A stretch of DNA of 64,000 bases from CAVVAL01 sp963740215 (lineage in GTDB: Bacteria; Actinomycetota; Actinomycetes; Mycobacteriales; Cryptosporangiaceae): contig CAVUDJ010000012.1 in the NCBI GenBank assembly GCA_963740215.1, forward strand, positions 964,099-1,028,098. The letters are read 5' to 3'. Positions within the stretch are counted from its first letter, which is position 1, and the number at the start of each line of letters is the position of its first letter. A model generated the notes under the pieces. The model was not told the DNA's origin, ran no database searches, and worked only from the letters and a program-made list of their open reading frames with translations. Shown in pieces: positions 8,842-16,625 of this stretch. A program made the translations under genes and the position numbers.

Positions 8842-9863
8842 CGGCACGTGGATTCCCCGCGTTCCCGCCTGGCGTGCGCCACGGGCGGCGGTTCGCCCGC
8901 ACCTGGTGGGGCAACGCGTGGATCAAGGCCCTCGAAGACACGTCGCTCGACCACGCGATGCTCACGCGGGGGCGCAGGTTCGCGCACGCGGGGCAGGTCG
9001 GCTCGATCACGGTGAGCCCAGGACGGATCTCCGCGCAGGTGTACGGCGCGGACGGCACTCTGCACCAGACGCGCGTGTTCGTCGACGAGCTGTCCGCAGC
9101 GGAGTGGGACCGGCTCCTCGGCCAGGTCGCGGCGAAGGCCGGGCACATCGCCGCCCTGCTCGACCGGGACATGCCGCACGAGCTGGTCGACGCCGCCGAG
9201 GACGCCGGGGTCAAGCTGCTGCCCGGGATCGGCGACCTTGAACCCGAGTGTGACTGTCCCGACTGGGGCCACCCCTGCCAGCACGCCGCCGCGCTCTGCT
9301 ACCAGGTGTCGTGGCTGCTCGACACCGATCCGTTCGTGCTGCTGCTCATGCGCGGGCGCGGCGAGGACGAGATCCTCGACGTGCTGCGTGCCCGTCCCGT
9401 GCCCGGTCCTGATGCCGGGGTGATCGCGGCGCTGGTGCGCAACGCGGCGGCCGTCGCTCGCGGGCTACTCGCCGGTGAGGAGCCGGAGACCGACCGCTGG
9501 CGGGACAGCGTCCGGATAGCCGCTCTTGAACCGAGCCTCCGGGACCGGCTGGGAGCGGGGAAACGTTTCCACCGGGCGGTGCGCGCCTGGGAGTTCGGCG
9601 GGGCGGCCGGGCTGGAGACCCTGGAGTCCGCGTGGACGCCGCCGAAGCACGTGCTCGCGGCGAGCTGGGACGGCGACGACCTGCCCGAACTGGAGAACCA
9701 CCGCAACCGCTGGACCGGCGACGGCGTGCAGCTGCGGTACGGGCGCGACGGCCGCTGGTACCCGTATCGCGAGGAGGCCGGCGAGTGGTGGCCCGCCGGC
9801 CCGCCCGGCACCGACGCGGCTGCCGTACTCGCCGCGCTGCGGTCGCACTTTTCCGGGCTATAG
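8838..9863 (+). CDS. SWIM zinc-finger protein
   Basis: This 341-residue protein carries a SWIM zinc finger, CDCPDWGHPCQH near residues 138-149 (pattern CxC...CxH). SWIM fingers bind DNA or proteins, and this family is regularly encoded beside SNF2 helicases, as here, suggesting a joint nucleic-acid role. The N-terminal block RRFARTWWGNAWIKALED is characteristic of the actinobacterial family. The start is GTG at 8838, overlapping the helicase stop by four bases. The final codons are part of the downstream hairpin. Confidence 0.88.
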   Translation: MTARGFPAFPPGVRHGRRFARTWWGNAWIKALEDTSLDHAMLTRGRRFAHAGQVGSITVSPGRISAQVYGADGTLHQTRVFVDELSAAEWDRLLGQVAAKAGHIAALLDRDMPHELVDAAEDAGVKLLPGIGDLEPECDCPDWGHPCQHAAALCYQVSWLLDTDPFVLLLMRGRGEDEILDVLRARPVPGPDAGVIAALVRNAAAVARGLLAGEEPETDRWRDSVRIAALEPSLRDRLGAGKRFHRAVRAWEFGGAAGLETLESAWTPPKHVLAASWDGDDLPELENHRNRWTGDGVQLRYGRDGRWYPYREEAGEWWPAGPPGTDAAAVLAALRSHFSGL

Positions 9864-9881
9864 CGCCGGAAAAGTGCGACC
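9841..9881. terminator. Perfect 16-bp hairpin at the SWIM gene end
   Basis: Arms GGTCGCACTTTTCCGG (9841-9856) and CCGGAAAAGTGCGACC (9866-9881) match perfectly around a nine-base loop containing the stop codon of the SWIM gene. It sits between convergent genes and would serve both directions. Confidence 0.75.
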
Positions 9882-9896
9882 ACCCAAAGCGGCAGG

Positions 9897-10730
9897 CTAG
9901 ATCTTGCGCCCGATGACGACGGTCGCGTCGTCGCGACGCGTCACCCGCGGCCCCAGACCGGCCCGGGCGAACACGTCGAGCACCCGCGCCGCCTGACCCG
10001 CACTCGCCTCGACCAGCAGGGTGCCGCCCGGGGCCAGCCACTGCGACGCGCCTGCGGTCACGCGTCGCAGGACGTCAAGCCCGTCCGCACCGCCGTCGAG
10101 CGCCACGCGTGGCTCGTGCTCGCGGGCCTCCGGCGGCAGCAACTCGATCGCGTGGGTGGGCACGTAGGGCGCGTTTGCGACCAGCACGTCGACGCGGCCT
10201 CGCAGCGTCGCGGGCAGTGGTTCGTAGAGATCACCCTCGTACACGGGGGCGGCGACGTTGCGACGCGCGCACCGCACGGCGGCCGGGTCGATGTCGGAGG
10301 CGTGTAGCTCGACCTGGGCCAGAGCGGCGAGCACCACGGCGCTGACTGCGCCGGTACCGCAGCACAGGTCGACGACGGTGGCGCGTCGTTGAGCCAGGAC
10401 GGCCTTCCGGACGAGCGCCAGGGCCTGGTGCGCGAGGAACTCGGTGCGACGTCGCGGGACGAAGACGCCGGGGTCGACGGCGACCCGCAGGCCACAGAAC
10501 TCGGCCCAGCCCAGGACGTGTTCGAGGGGGAATCCAGCGGTTCGCCGCTCGACCATGGCGTCGAGTTCGGCCGGCGTGCGCGCTGCGGCGGTGAGCAGCC
10601 GCGCCTCGTCCTCGGCGAAGACGCAGCCGGCGGCTCGGAGCCGCGCGACGATGACGGACTGTGGACACGGTGATGCGGTGAGAGAAATGGGAGCGCCTTT
10701 CGGGATGCCGATGGGCGCTCTCCGGATCAC
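9897..10730 (-). CDS. HemK/PrmC-like N5-glutamine methyltransferase family protein
   Basis: This SAM-dependent methyltransferase has the HemK layout: an N-terminal helical domain (RLRAAGCVFAEDEARLL, then VERRTAGFPLEHVLGW), PRRRTEFL, the SAM site VVDLCCGTGAVSA and the catalytic-type motif NAPYVP in place of the usual NPPY. The altered motif (NAPY) suggests it is a paralogue, not the release-factor methylase itself. Start choice is uncertain: GTG 10730 overlaps the stop of a 13-codon upstream frame (GTGA), giving 277 residues, but homology only begins about 30 residues in, so translation may start later from a non-canonical codon. Confidence 0.8.
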   Translation of the reverse strand: MIRRAPIGIPKGAPISLTASPCPQSVIVARLRAAGCVFAEDEARLLTAAARTPAELDAMVERRTAGFPLEHVLGWAEFCGLRVAVDPGVFVPRRRTEFLAHQALALVRKAVLAQRRATVVDLCCGTGAVSAVVLAALAQVELHASDIDPAAVRCARRNVAAPVYEGDLYEPLPATLRGRVDVLVANAPYVPTHAIELLPPEAREHEPRVALDGGADGLDVLRRVTAGASQWLAPGGTLLVEASAGQAARVLDVFARAGLGPRVTRRDDATVVIGRKI

Positions 10731-10792
10731 CTGCGTGGAGCGGATGGTGAGAGCACCCGGCCTGACATGGCGTTGATGGGTCTCACCTCCTC
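10691..10792 (-). promoter_or_regulatory. Possible leader ORF and hairpin upstream of the methyltransferase
   Basis: On the minus strand, a strong purine site GAGGAGG (10792-10786) precedes a short frame from ATG 10768 to TGA 10727 reading MSGRVLSPSAPRR, whose stop overlaps the methyltransferase GTG (10730). GAGCGCC/GGCGCTC arms at 10720-10714 and 10697-10691 can form a stem just inside the coding region. The spacing from GAGGAGG to ATG (17 bases) is too long for a standard site, so the leader may begin earlier or be unused. Confidence 0.35.
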
Positions 10793-10819
10793 GATAGGTC
10801 CTGCTGGACGCCCACATTA

Positions 10820-12259
10820 CTACCGCACGACGTCCTCCGGTGCGATGTCGGGCCGCAGACCGCGCCAGCGCGGGTGGCGGAGGATGCCCTCGTCGGTCCA
10901 CTCGCCGAACGCCACCTCGCCGACCAGCTCCGGCTCCACCCAGTGCGCACCGCGAGCGTGCTCGCGCGGTGGCGGCGGCACGAACGGGCAGGCCTTTCGC
11001 TCCAGTTTCTTGAGCCGGGCGGTGAGCTCCGTCAGCACCTCCTCGCTGAAGCCGGTGCCGACGTGGCCCACATACGTCAACCCCTCTTCTCCGGGGATCC
11101 CGATGAGCAGCGATCCGAAGTGCCGCTCGCGCCGTCCCGTGCCCGGTTTCCAGCCGCCGACGACGACGTCCTGACTGGTGATGTTCTTGATCTTGATCCA
11201 GTCGGCGCTGCGCACACCGGGCAGGTAGCGCGAGTCGAGCCGCTTGGCGACGACGCCCTCCAGCCCCTGCGCTTTGCTGGTTTCGACGGCGTGCTCGCCG
11301 CCGCCGGTGAAGTAGGGCGGCGTGGCCCAGTGCGGACCGCGCAGCTCCAGCGACTCCAGCAGCTTGCGCCGCTCGGTGTACGGAAGGTCCATCGTGGAGT
11401 GCCCGTTGAGGTGGAGCACGTCGAACAGCAGATAGGTGACCGGGTTGTGCTGCGCGAGCCGGCGGGCGGCGGACGCGTCGGTGACGTGCATCCGGGGCTG
11501 GAGCGCACCGAAGCTCACACGGCCGTTCTTGCCGAACGCCACGACCTCGCCGTCGAGCACCGCCTGGACCGTGCCGAGCGCCTCGCCGACGCCGCGCAGC
11601 TCAGGGTAGGTGGCGGTGAAGTCCCTGTCGCGCCGGCCGACCGCGCGTATCCGTCCGCCGGAGGCGTAGAGGACGACGCGGACGCCGTCCCACTTCATCT
11701 CGTACGCGTACCGGTCGTCCTCGGCAGCGGACGGAGCCGACCGGAGCGTGGCGAGCATCGGCCGGATCAGCTCCGGCAGCGCCTGCCAGCCCGGCTCGGG
11801 CGGATCCATCCGGTGGATCATCCAGTTCTTCCCGCCCGTGCGGAACAGCGCGTACCGGCCCTGCGCCCGCTCGCCGCGGAGCACGACGATGACCTCGCCG
11901 TCGCGCCATTTCTCCAGGTCATAGTGGCCACGATCCCAGATGGTCATCGTTCCGCCGCCGTATTCGCCGGCCGGAATCTCACCCGAGAAGGTGGCGTACT
12001 CGAGCGGGTGGTCCTCGGTGTGGACCGCCAGGTGGTTCCGCTTGGGATCGGGCGGCAACCCGCGCGGGATCGCCCACGAGACGAGGACGCCGTCGCGCTC
12101 CAGCCGCAGGTCCCAGTGGAGCGCGGTGGCGTGGTGCTCCTGGATCACGAACGTGTCGTCCTCGCCGCGCGGCACCGGGCCGGCTTCGGGCACCGGCTCG
12201 GGCGTCTTTCGCTTGTCCCGCTTGGAGCGGTACTTGGCGAGAGGATCCGTCACAGCCAC
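10820..12259 (-). CDS. ligD: LigD-type ATP-dependent DNA ligase with 3'-phosphoesterase domain
   Basis: This 479-residue protein combines an N-terminal LigD 3'-phosphoesterase domain (FVIQEHHATALHWDLRLE, SWAIPRG, EYGGGTMTIWD) with a C-terminal ATP-dependent ligase (YEMKWDGVRV, catalytic lysine near residue 189; DGEVVAF; GLEGVVAKR; WIKIK). It would process ends and seal double-strand breaks in non-homologous end joining. The primase/polymerase domain found in full-length LigD is absent, and no ku gene is in the window, so partners must lie elsewhere. GTG 12259 is chosen because AGGGG lies seven bases before it; GTG 12253 is possible. Confidence 0.9.
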   Translation of the reverse strand: MAVTDPLAKYRSKRDKRKTPEPVPEAGPVPRGEDDTFVIQEHHATALHWDLRLERDGVLVSWAIPRGLPPDPKRNHLAVHTEDHPLEYATFSGEIPAGEYGGGTMTIWDRGHYDLEKWRDGEVIVVLRGERAQGRYALFRTGGKNWMIHRMDPPEPGWQALPELIRPMLATLRSAPSAAEDDRYAYEMKWDGVRVVLYASGGRIRAVGRRDRDFTATYPELRGVGEALGTVQAVLDGEVVAFGKNGRVSFGALQPRMHVTDASAARRLAQHNPVTYLLFDVLHLNGHSTMDLPYTERRKLLESLELRGPHWATPPYFTGGGEHAVETSKAQGLEGVVAKRLDSRYLPGVRSADWIKIKNITSQDVVVGGWKPGTGRRERHFGSLLIGIPGEEGLTYVGHVGTGFSEEVLTELTARLKKLERKACPFVPPPPREHARGAHWVEPELVGEVAFGEWTDEGILRHPRWRGLRPDIAPEDVVR

Positions 12260-12314
12260 CGGTATACCCCTAATCCAGCATGGATGTCGCAGGTCCCTAG
12301 TACCGTCCTCCACT

Positions 12315-14660
12315 GTGGTGGGGGTAGATCGGATAACGGAACTGCGCGTGCACGGGGTCAGCGGCTCGCCGCCCGAGGGGGTTCTCGACCGTCCGCTCCT
12401 GCACAAGGTCGCTGGTGACAGCGACGCCGGGTTCTACCGGCCGAGGCCCGAGTACGGGGGCACGACCGGCCCGGGGGGAGCGCGGCTGGAGGCGTACAGC
12501 TGGGGCAACCTCACGTCGGGCGCCGCCGCCCGGGCCTTCTGGCTGTTGCTGCTGCCGTTCACGCTCGCGAACGTGGCGGCGTGGATGCGGCCGTCGGCGG
12601 TCGGGCCCGACTCACCCAAGCGGCTTCGCCGAGCCGACGCGCTGGCGCTCGGCCTGACCAGGCTGTTCGCGCTCACGCTCACCGCGACGCTGGTGGTGGC
12701 GGCAGTCGGCGTCTCCCTCGACCTCATCGGCTGGCAGTGCGCGAGTCCTGGCACCAGCTGTGGCCGCTCCCGGTCGTACCTGCGCGTCCTCACCGACGGC
12801 TTCCTCTCGCCGCCAGGGCGCCGGCTCGCGGTAACCGCGCTGCTGCCGCTCGCCGTGATCGGCGTCCTCTGGTACCTCGCCCGCCGCACGTGGATCCACT
12901 ACGAGCGGTACCAGGCCCGCGTCCACGGCGAGGGCGAGGCGCTCGCCGACCCCGGCTTCTGGTACGGCCGGCACCTCGTCGGGCGGCTCCGCGCGGTGCA
13001 CGTGTCGGTGGCGCTGGCCACCCTCGCCGCCGCGCTCGCGTACCCCGTCCTCGCCTACGACCGGGGCAACGGCGGCTGGCAGGCGACTGCAGGCGCGGTG
13101 GTGTTCGGCGCCGCTGTGCTGACCCTCGTCGTGTGCGTCGCACTGGTGTGGGTGCCGGTGGTCGGCAAGCGGGACGATCCCGCGCCGCGTATGCGGCGGT
13201 TCCTCAAGGTGCTGCGGGCCGGGTCCCTTGTGCTGGTTGCCGCGACCATCGGGTACGCCGCGCTGCCCCGGCCCGGCTGGGTGTCCAGCGGCGTGCTCCC
13301 CGGGTACGCGGGGCTCGTGGCCGGGCTGTTCACCGGCCAGGTGCTGCTGCTGCTCCTGCTGACGGTCGCCATCGTGCCGCTGCGCAACGCCGTCCCGGAC
13401 GACGCCGACCCGACGCCCGCCTTCCTCGGCTTCGCCGCCCCCGTGCTCGCCGCGCTGGCCCTGCTCACGGCGAGCGCGCTCTCGGCCGGCGTGTCGTACC
13501 GCGTGGCCGACTGGCTCAACGGCAACCGCGTGCCCAGCCCGGCCGACATCTTCCGCGGCAGCCAGCTGGCGTTGCAGCCGCCGCGCGCCTACGAGTGGGC
13601 GGCGTTCGGCTTCACGTTCGCGGTGATCGCGGTGGTGATCACCGTGGCGGCGGTGCGGTTCTGGATCCTGCCCCGGCTGGTCAAGGCGTCCGCCCACATC
13701 ACCGACGACGACTTCCCCGGCCGCCGCGCCGAACGTCCCTCCCGCGCCACGCTCATCGACCGCGCCATCGGCGAGGCGTACCTCACCGACCGTGCCGCCC
13801 GCGTGATCACGTTCGCGCTGGTGCCGACGTTGATAGTGGTGCTCGTGATCGACGTCGTCGTGGTGCTCCTCGACATCGGCCCGGTCGACCTCGCGCCCGA
13901 GGGCAGCACGGGCGCGGTGCTGCTCAGCATCGCCACCAACGCCGGCACGTGGCTGATCGGCGCGAGCGCGTTCGGTCTGATCATCCTCGGCGTGCAGGCG
14001 TACCGGACGCCGCGGATGCGCCGCCTCGTCGGGATCGTCTGGGACCTCGGCACGTTCTGGCCGCGCGCCGCCCACCCGCTCGCCCCGCCCTGCTACGCCG
14101 AGCGGGTCGTGCCCGAACTGGTGACCAGGGCGACCTGGCTCGCGGGCCCCGACGGCGACCGTGACGGCGTGATCCTGTCCGGGCACAGCCAGGGGTCGGT
14201 GCTGGTCGCCGCCGCGTACCTGCAGCTACCGCCCGAGGTACGGGAACGCTCGGCCCTGCTCACCTACGGGTCGCCGCTCTGCCGCCTCTACAGCAGGTTC
14301 TTCCCCGCCTACTTCGGGCGTCGGGCGCTGAAAGCCCTCGCCGCGGACATGACCGACGCCACCGCAGATGTGCTGGTCGCGACGTCCGGGCCGGTCGCCG
14401 TCCGCCGCACGCGCTGGATCAACCTGTGGCGATGCACCGACCCGATCGGTGGCGAGGTGAAGATCCCCGCCGTCGACCGGCGCTTCACCGACCCGATGCG
14501 GTTCGACACGCGCGACGGCGACACCGTGCCGCCGAAGCTCTACGGCCACTCCGGGTACCCGGACGACGATGCGTTCGGCGAGGCGGTGGCAGAGTTGGCC
14601 GAGTCGCTGACCGGTCACTCGGAGGCGGCGCAGGGGCGGGTGCGCAACTCGGTGACGTAG
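12315..14660 (+). CDS. Large multi-pass membrane protein with C-terminal hydrolase-like domain
   Basis: This roughly 781-residue protein starts with ITELRVHGVSGSPPEGVLD, then has about eight to ten hydrophobic helices between residues 70 and 560 (for example AFWLLLLPFTLANVAAWM and VITFALVPTLIVVLVIDVVV). A soluble C-terminal region follows with VILSGHSQGSVLVAAAYL near residue 620, a serine-nucleophile elbow (GHSQG). The N-terminal HGVSG loop resembles the oxyanion start of alpha/beta hydrolases, suggesting that a long membrane insertion splits one hydrolase fold. Substrate unknown. The start is GTG 12315 or 12318. Its end overlaps the convergent cyclotransferase-like gene by 46 bases. Confidence 0.72.
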   Translation: MVGVDRITELRVHGVSGSPPEGVLDRPLLHKVAGDSDAGFYRPRPEYGGTTGPGGARLEAYSWGNLTSGAAARAFWLLLLPFTLANVAAWMRPSAVGPDSPKRLRRADALALGLTRLFALTLTATLVVAAVGVSLDLIGWQCASPGTSCGRSRSYLRVLTDGFLSPPGRRLAVTALLPLAVIGVLWYLARRTWIHYERYQARVHGEGEALADPGFWYGRHLVGRLRAVHVSVALATLAAALAYPVLAYDRGNGGWQATAGAVVFGAAVLTLVVCVALVWVPVVGKRDDPAPRMRRFLKVLRAGSLVLVAATIGYAALPRPGWVSSGVLPGYAGLVAGLFTGQVLLLLLLTVAIVPLRNAVPDDADPTPAFLGFAAPVLAALALLTASALSAGVSYRVADWLNGNRVPSPADIFRGSQLALQPPRAYEWAAFGFTFAVIAVVITVAAVRFWILPRLVKASAHITDDDFPGRRAERPSRATLIDRAIGEAYLTDRAARVITFALVPTLIVVLVIDVVVVLLDIGPVDLAPEGSTGAVLLSIATNAGTWLIGASAFGLIILGVQAYRTPRMRRLVGIVWDLGTFWPRAAHPLAPPCYAERVVPELVTRATWLAGPDGDRDGVILSGHSQGSVLVAAAYLQLPPEVRERSALLTYGSPLCRLYSRFFPAYFGRRALKALAADMTDATADVLVATSGPVAVRRTRWINLWRCTDPIGGEVKIPAVDRRFTDPMRFDTRDGDTVPPKLYGHSGYPDDDAFGEAVAELAESLTGHSEAAQGRVRNSVT

Positions 14661-15064
14661 TCGTTCGGGGCGCCGGCTGCCTCCACCGCGTCCGCGACCA
14701 GCCCGAGGTAGCGCGCGGACGGCAGCCCGCCCTCGTACGCCTCCAGCACGTACACCCAGACGGGCTGCTCGCCGTCGAGGGTGTGCACGCGGTCGCGGAT
14801 CTTGCGGTAGACGCCGCGGTCGGCGCCCTCCCACGCGTCGAGCTTCGGCTCGTCGAACGGGCTGACGTCGTACAGGGCGACGAAGACGTGCGCGCCGGGC
14901 TCCTGGACGATCGTGACCAGCGGGCCTTCCCAGCTCAGGTCCTCGCCGCCGAAGGTGAGACGCCACCCTTCCAACCAGCCGATACCCGCGCTGGGCGACT
15001 CGGGGCACCGCTCCTGCATGAGAGCTGGGTCCGCGTTCGTCCCGTAGGCGGCGTAGAGGGTCAT
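14615..15064 (-). CDS. Gamma-glutamylcyclotransferase-like (AIG2/GGCT fold) protein
   Basis: This 149-residue protein has the GGCT-like fold signature: LYAAYGTNADPALM at the N terminus, where YGTN replaces the classic YGSN phosphate-like loop, then LDAWEGADRGVYRKI carrying the acidic residue expected for catalysis, and VYVLEAYEGGLPSARYLGLV. Enzymes of this fold release 5-oxoproline from gamma-glutamyl amines, but the exact substrate here is unknown. ATG 15064 is preferred over TTG 15073. It converges on the membrane hydrolase and overlaps it tail to tail. Confidence 0.8.
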   Translation of the reverse strand: MTLYAAYGTNADPALMQERCPESPSAGIGWLEGWRLTFGGEDLSWEGPLVTIVQEPGAHVFVALYDVSPFDEPKLDAWEGADRGVYRKIRDRVHTLDGEQPVWVYVLEAYEGGLPSARYLGLVADAVEAAGAPNDYVTELRTRPCAASE

Positions 15065-15156
15065 GGGCTCCAACTGTAGTGGGCAAGAATGGGTATGCAG
15101 GCCCGTACCCGCGTGTCCTGTGTTTCGGAGCGTGTGCGCGCTCGTGACCGAGGGGG

Positions 15157-16557
15157 ATGGCTTTGACGCAGACGCGGATCGTGATCATCGGCGGCGGGCC
15201 GGCGGGGTACGAGGCGGCGCTGGTGGCGGCGCAGCTGGGCGCGCAGGTCACCGTGGTCGAGCGCGACGGGTTGGGCGGCGCGTGCGTCCTGTACGACTGC
15301 GTCCCCAGCAAGACCTTCATCGCCTCGTCCGACGCCGCCGAGGCGTTCCGCAACGGTGACTCGCTCGGCGTGATGGCGTGCGAGCCCGAGGACGTGCGGA
15401 TCAACGCGCCCGCTGTTCACGGCCGGGTCAAGGGCCTCGCGCTGGCCCAGTCGGCGGACGTCCGGAGCCAGCTGTCGCGTGCCGGCGTCGAGGTGGTCAT
15501 CGGCACGGCTCGGTTGGAGAACGGCGGCACGGCGGGGCGCCGGCACCGCGTGCTCATGGAGGGCGGTGCCGTCGAGGCCGACGTGGTGCTCGTGGCGACC
15601 GGCGCCACGCCGCGCGTCATCCCCGGCGCGGAGCCGGACGGCGAGCGGATCCTCACCTGGCGGCACGTCTACGACCTGCCCGAGCTGCCGACGCACCTGA
15701 TCGTCGTCGGCTCCGGGGTCACCGGAGCCGAGTTCGCCAGCGCGTACCTGGCGATGGGTGTGCAGGTCACGCTCGTGTCCAGCCGTGACCGCGTGATGCC
15801 CCACGAGGACTCCGACGCCGCCAACCTCATCGAGCAGGTGTTCACCCGGCGCGGCATGACGATTCTCAAGAACGCGCGTGCGCAGGGGGTCAAGCGCACG
15901 GGTGACGGCGTGGTGGTCGAGCTCGCAGACGGCCGCACCGTCGAGGGGTCGCACGCGCTGATGACGGTCGGATCGGTGCCCAACACCGCCGAGCTGGGCC
16001 TTGAGGACGTCGGCGTGGCGCTCGGCCCCGGCGGGTTCGCCGCGGTGGACCGGGTGTCGCGCACCAACGTGTCCGGCATCTACGCCGCCGGCGACGTCAC
16101 CGGCGTGCTGATGCTCGCCTCTGTGGCGGCGATGCAGGGCCGGATCGCGATGTGGCACGCGCTCGGCGAGGCCGTGTCGCCGCTCAAGCTGCGCACCGTG
16201 GCGGCCAACGTCTTCACCGACCCCGAGATCGCCACGGTCGGGTTCGGGCAGACGACGGTCGACGCGGGCGAGGTACCGGCCCGGACCGTGACGCTGCCAC
16301 TCAGCACCAACGCGCGCGCCAAGATGCAGGGCGTCACCGACGGCTTCGTGAAGCTGTACTGCCGGCCCGCGTCCGGCCTGGTCATCGGCGGTGTCGTGGT
16401 GGCGCCGCGGGCGAGCGAGCTGATCCTGCCGATCGCGCTCGCCGTGGAGAACCACCTGACCGTTCACCAGATCGCGCACACGATCTCGATCTACCCGTCG
16501 CTGTCGGGCTCCCTCACCGAAGCCGCGCGCCAACTCATGCAGCACGAGTTCGAGTAG
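15157..16557 (+). CDS. LpdA-type NAD(P)H-quinone dehydrogenase (flavoprotein disulfide-reductase family)
   Basis: This 466-residue FAD enzyme has the fold of dihydrolipoamide dehydrogenase: FAD site VIIGGGPAGYEAAL at residues 9-22, GGACVLYDCVPSK with the cysteine pair 43 and 48, NAD site IVVGSGVTGAEFASAYLAMG and GIYAAGDVTG. The C-terminal His-Glu dyad of true Lpd enzymes is missing, replaced by IYPSLSG, as in mycobacterial LpdA, which reduces quinones. The cysteine pair is nevertheless intact. The ATG abuts AGGGGG with no spacer; TTG 15163, six bases after that site, may be the real start. Confidence 0.85.
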   Translation: MALTQTRIVIIGGGPAGYEAALVAAQLGAQVTVVERDGLGGACVLYDCVPSKTFIASSDAAEAFRNGDSLGVMACEPEDVRINAPAVHGRVKGLALAQSADVRSQLSRAGVEVVIGTARLENGGTAGRRHRVLMEGGAVEADVVLVATGATPRVIPGAEPDGERILTWRHVYDLPELPTHLIVVGSGVTGAEFASAYLAMGVQVTLVSSRDRVMPHEDSDAANLIEQVFTRRGMTILKNARAQGVKRTGDGVVVELADGRTVEGSHALMTVGSVPNTAELGLEDVGVALGPGGFAAVDRVSRTNVSGIYAAGDVTGVLMLASVAAMQGRIAMWHALGEAVSPLKLRTVAANVFTDPEIATVGFGQTTVDAGEVPARTVTLPLSTNARAKMQGVTDGFVKLYCRPASGLVIGGVVVAPRASELILPIALAVENHLTVHQIAHTISIYPSLSGSLTEAARQLMQHEFE

Positions 16558-16569
16558 GGCCAACGAAGT

Positions 16570-16609
16570 GTGCAGGATCTCGCGGGCTAGAACCCACGAA
16601 ATCCTGCAC
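16570..16609. terminator. Interrupted long hairpin between convergent genes
   Basis: GTGCAGGAT at 16570-16578 pairs with ATCCTGCAC at 16601-16609, and TCG/CGA and GGG/CCC extend the stem inward with single mismatches. It lies between the LpdA-like gene and the carboxylase alpha chain, which converge. Confidence 0.75.
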
Positions 16610-16625
16610 AGTTCCGGCGAATTGC

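Noticed and set aside
10820..12259. Full-length three-domain LigD
   Set aside because: Only phosphoesterase and ligase domains are present; no primase/polymerase motifs and no ku nearby.
12612..14186. 524-residue frame on the minus strand
   Set aside because: Opposite the membrane hydrolase gene; His/Arg/Gly-rich shadow.
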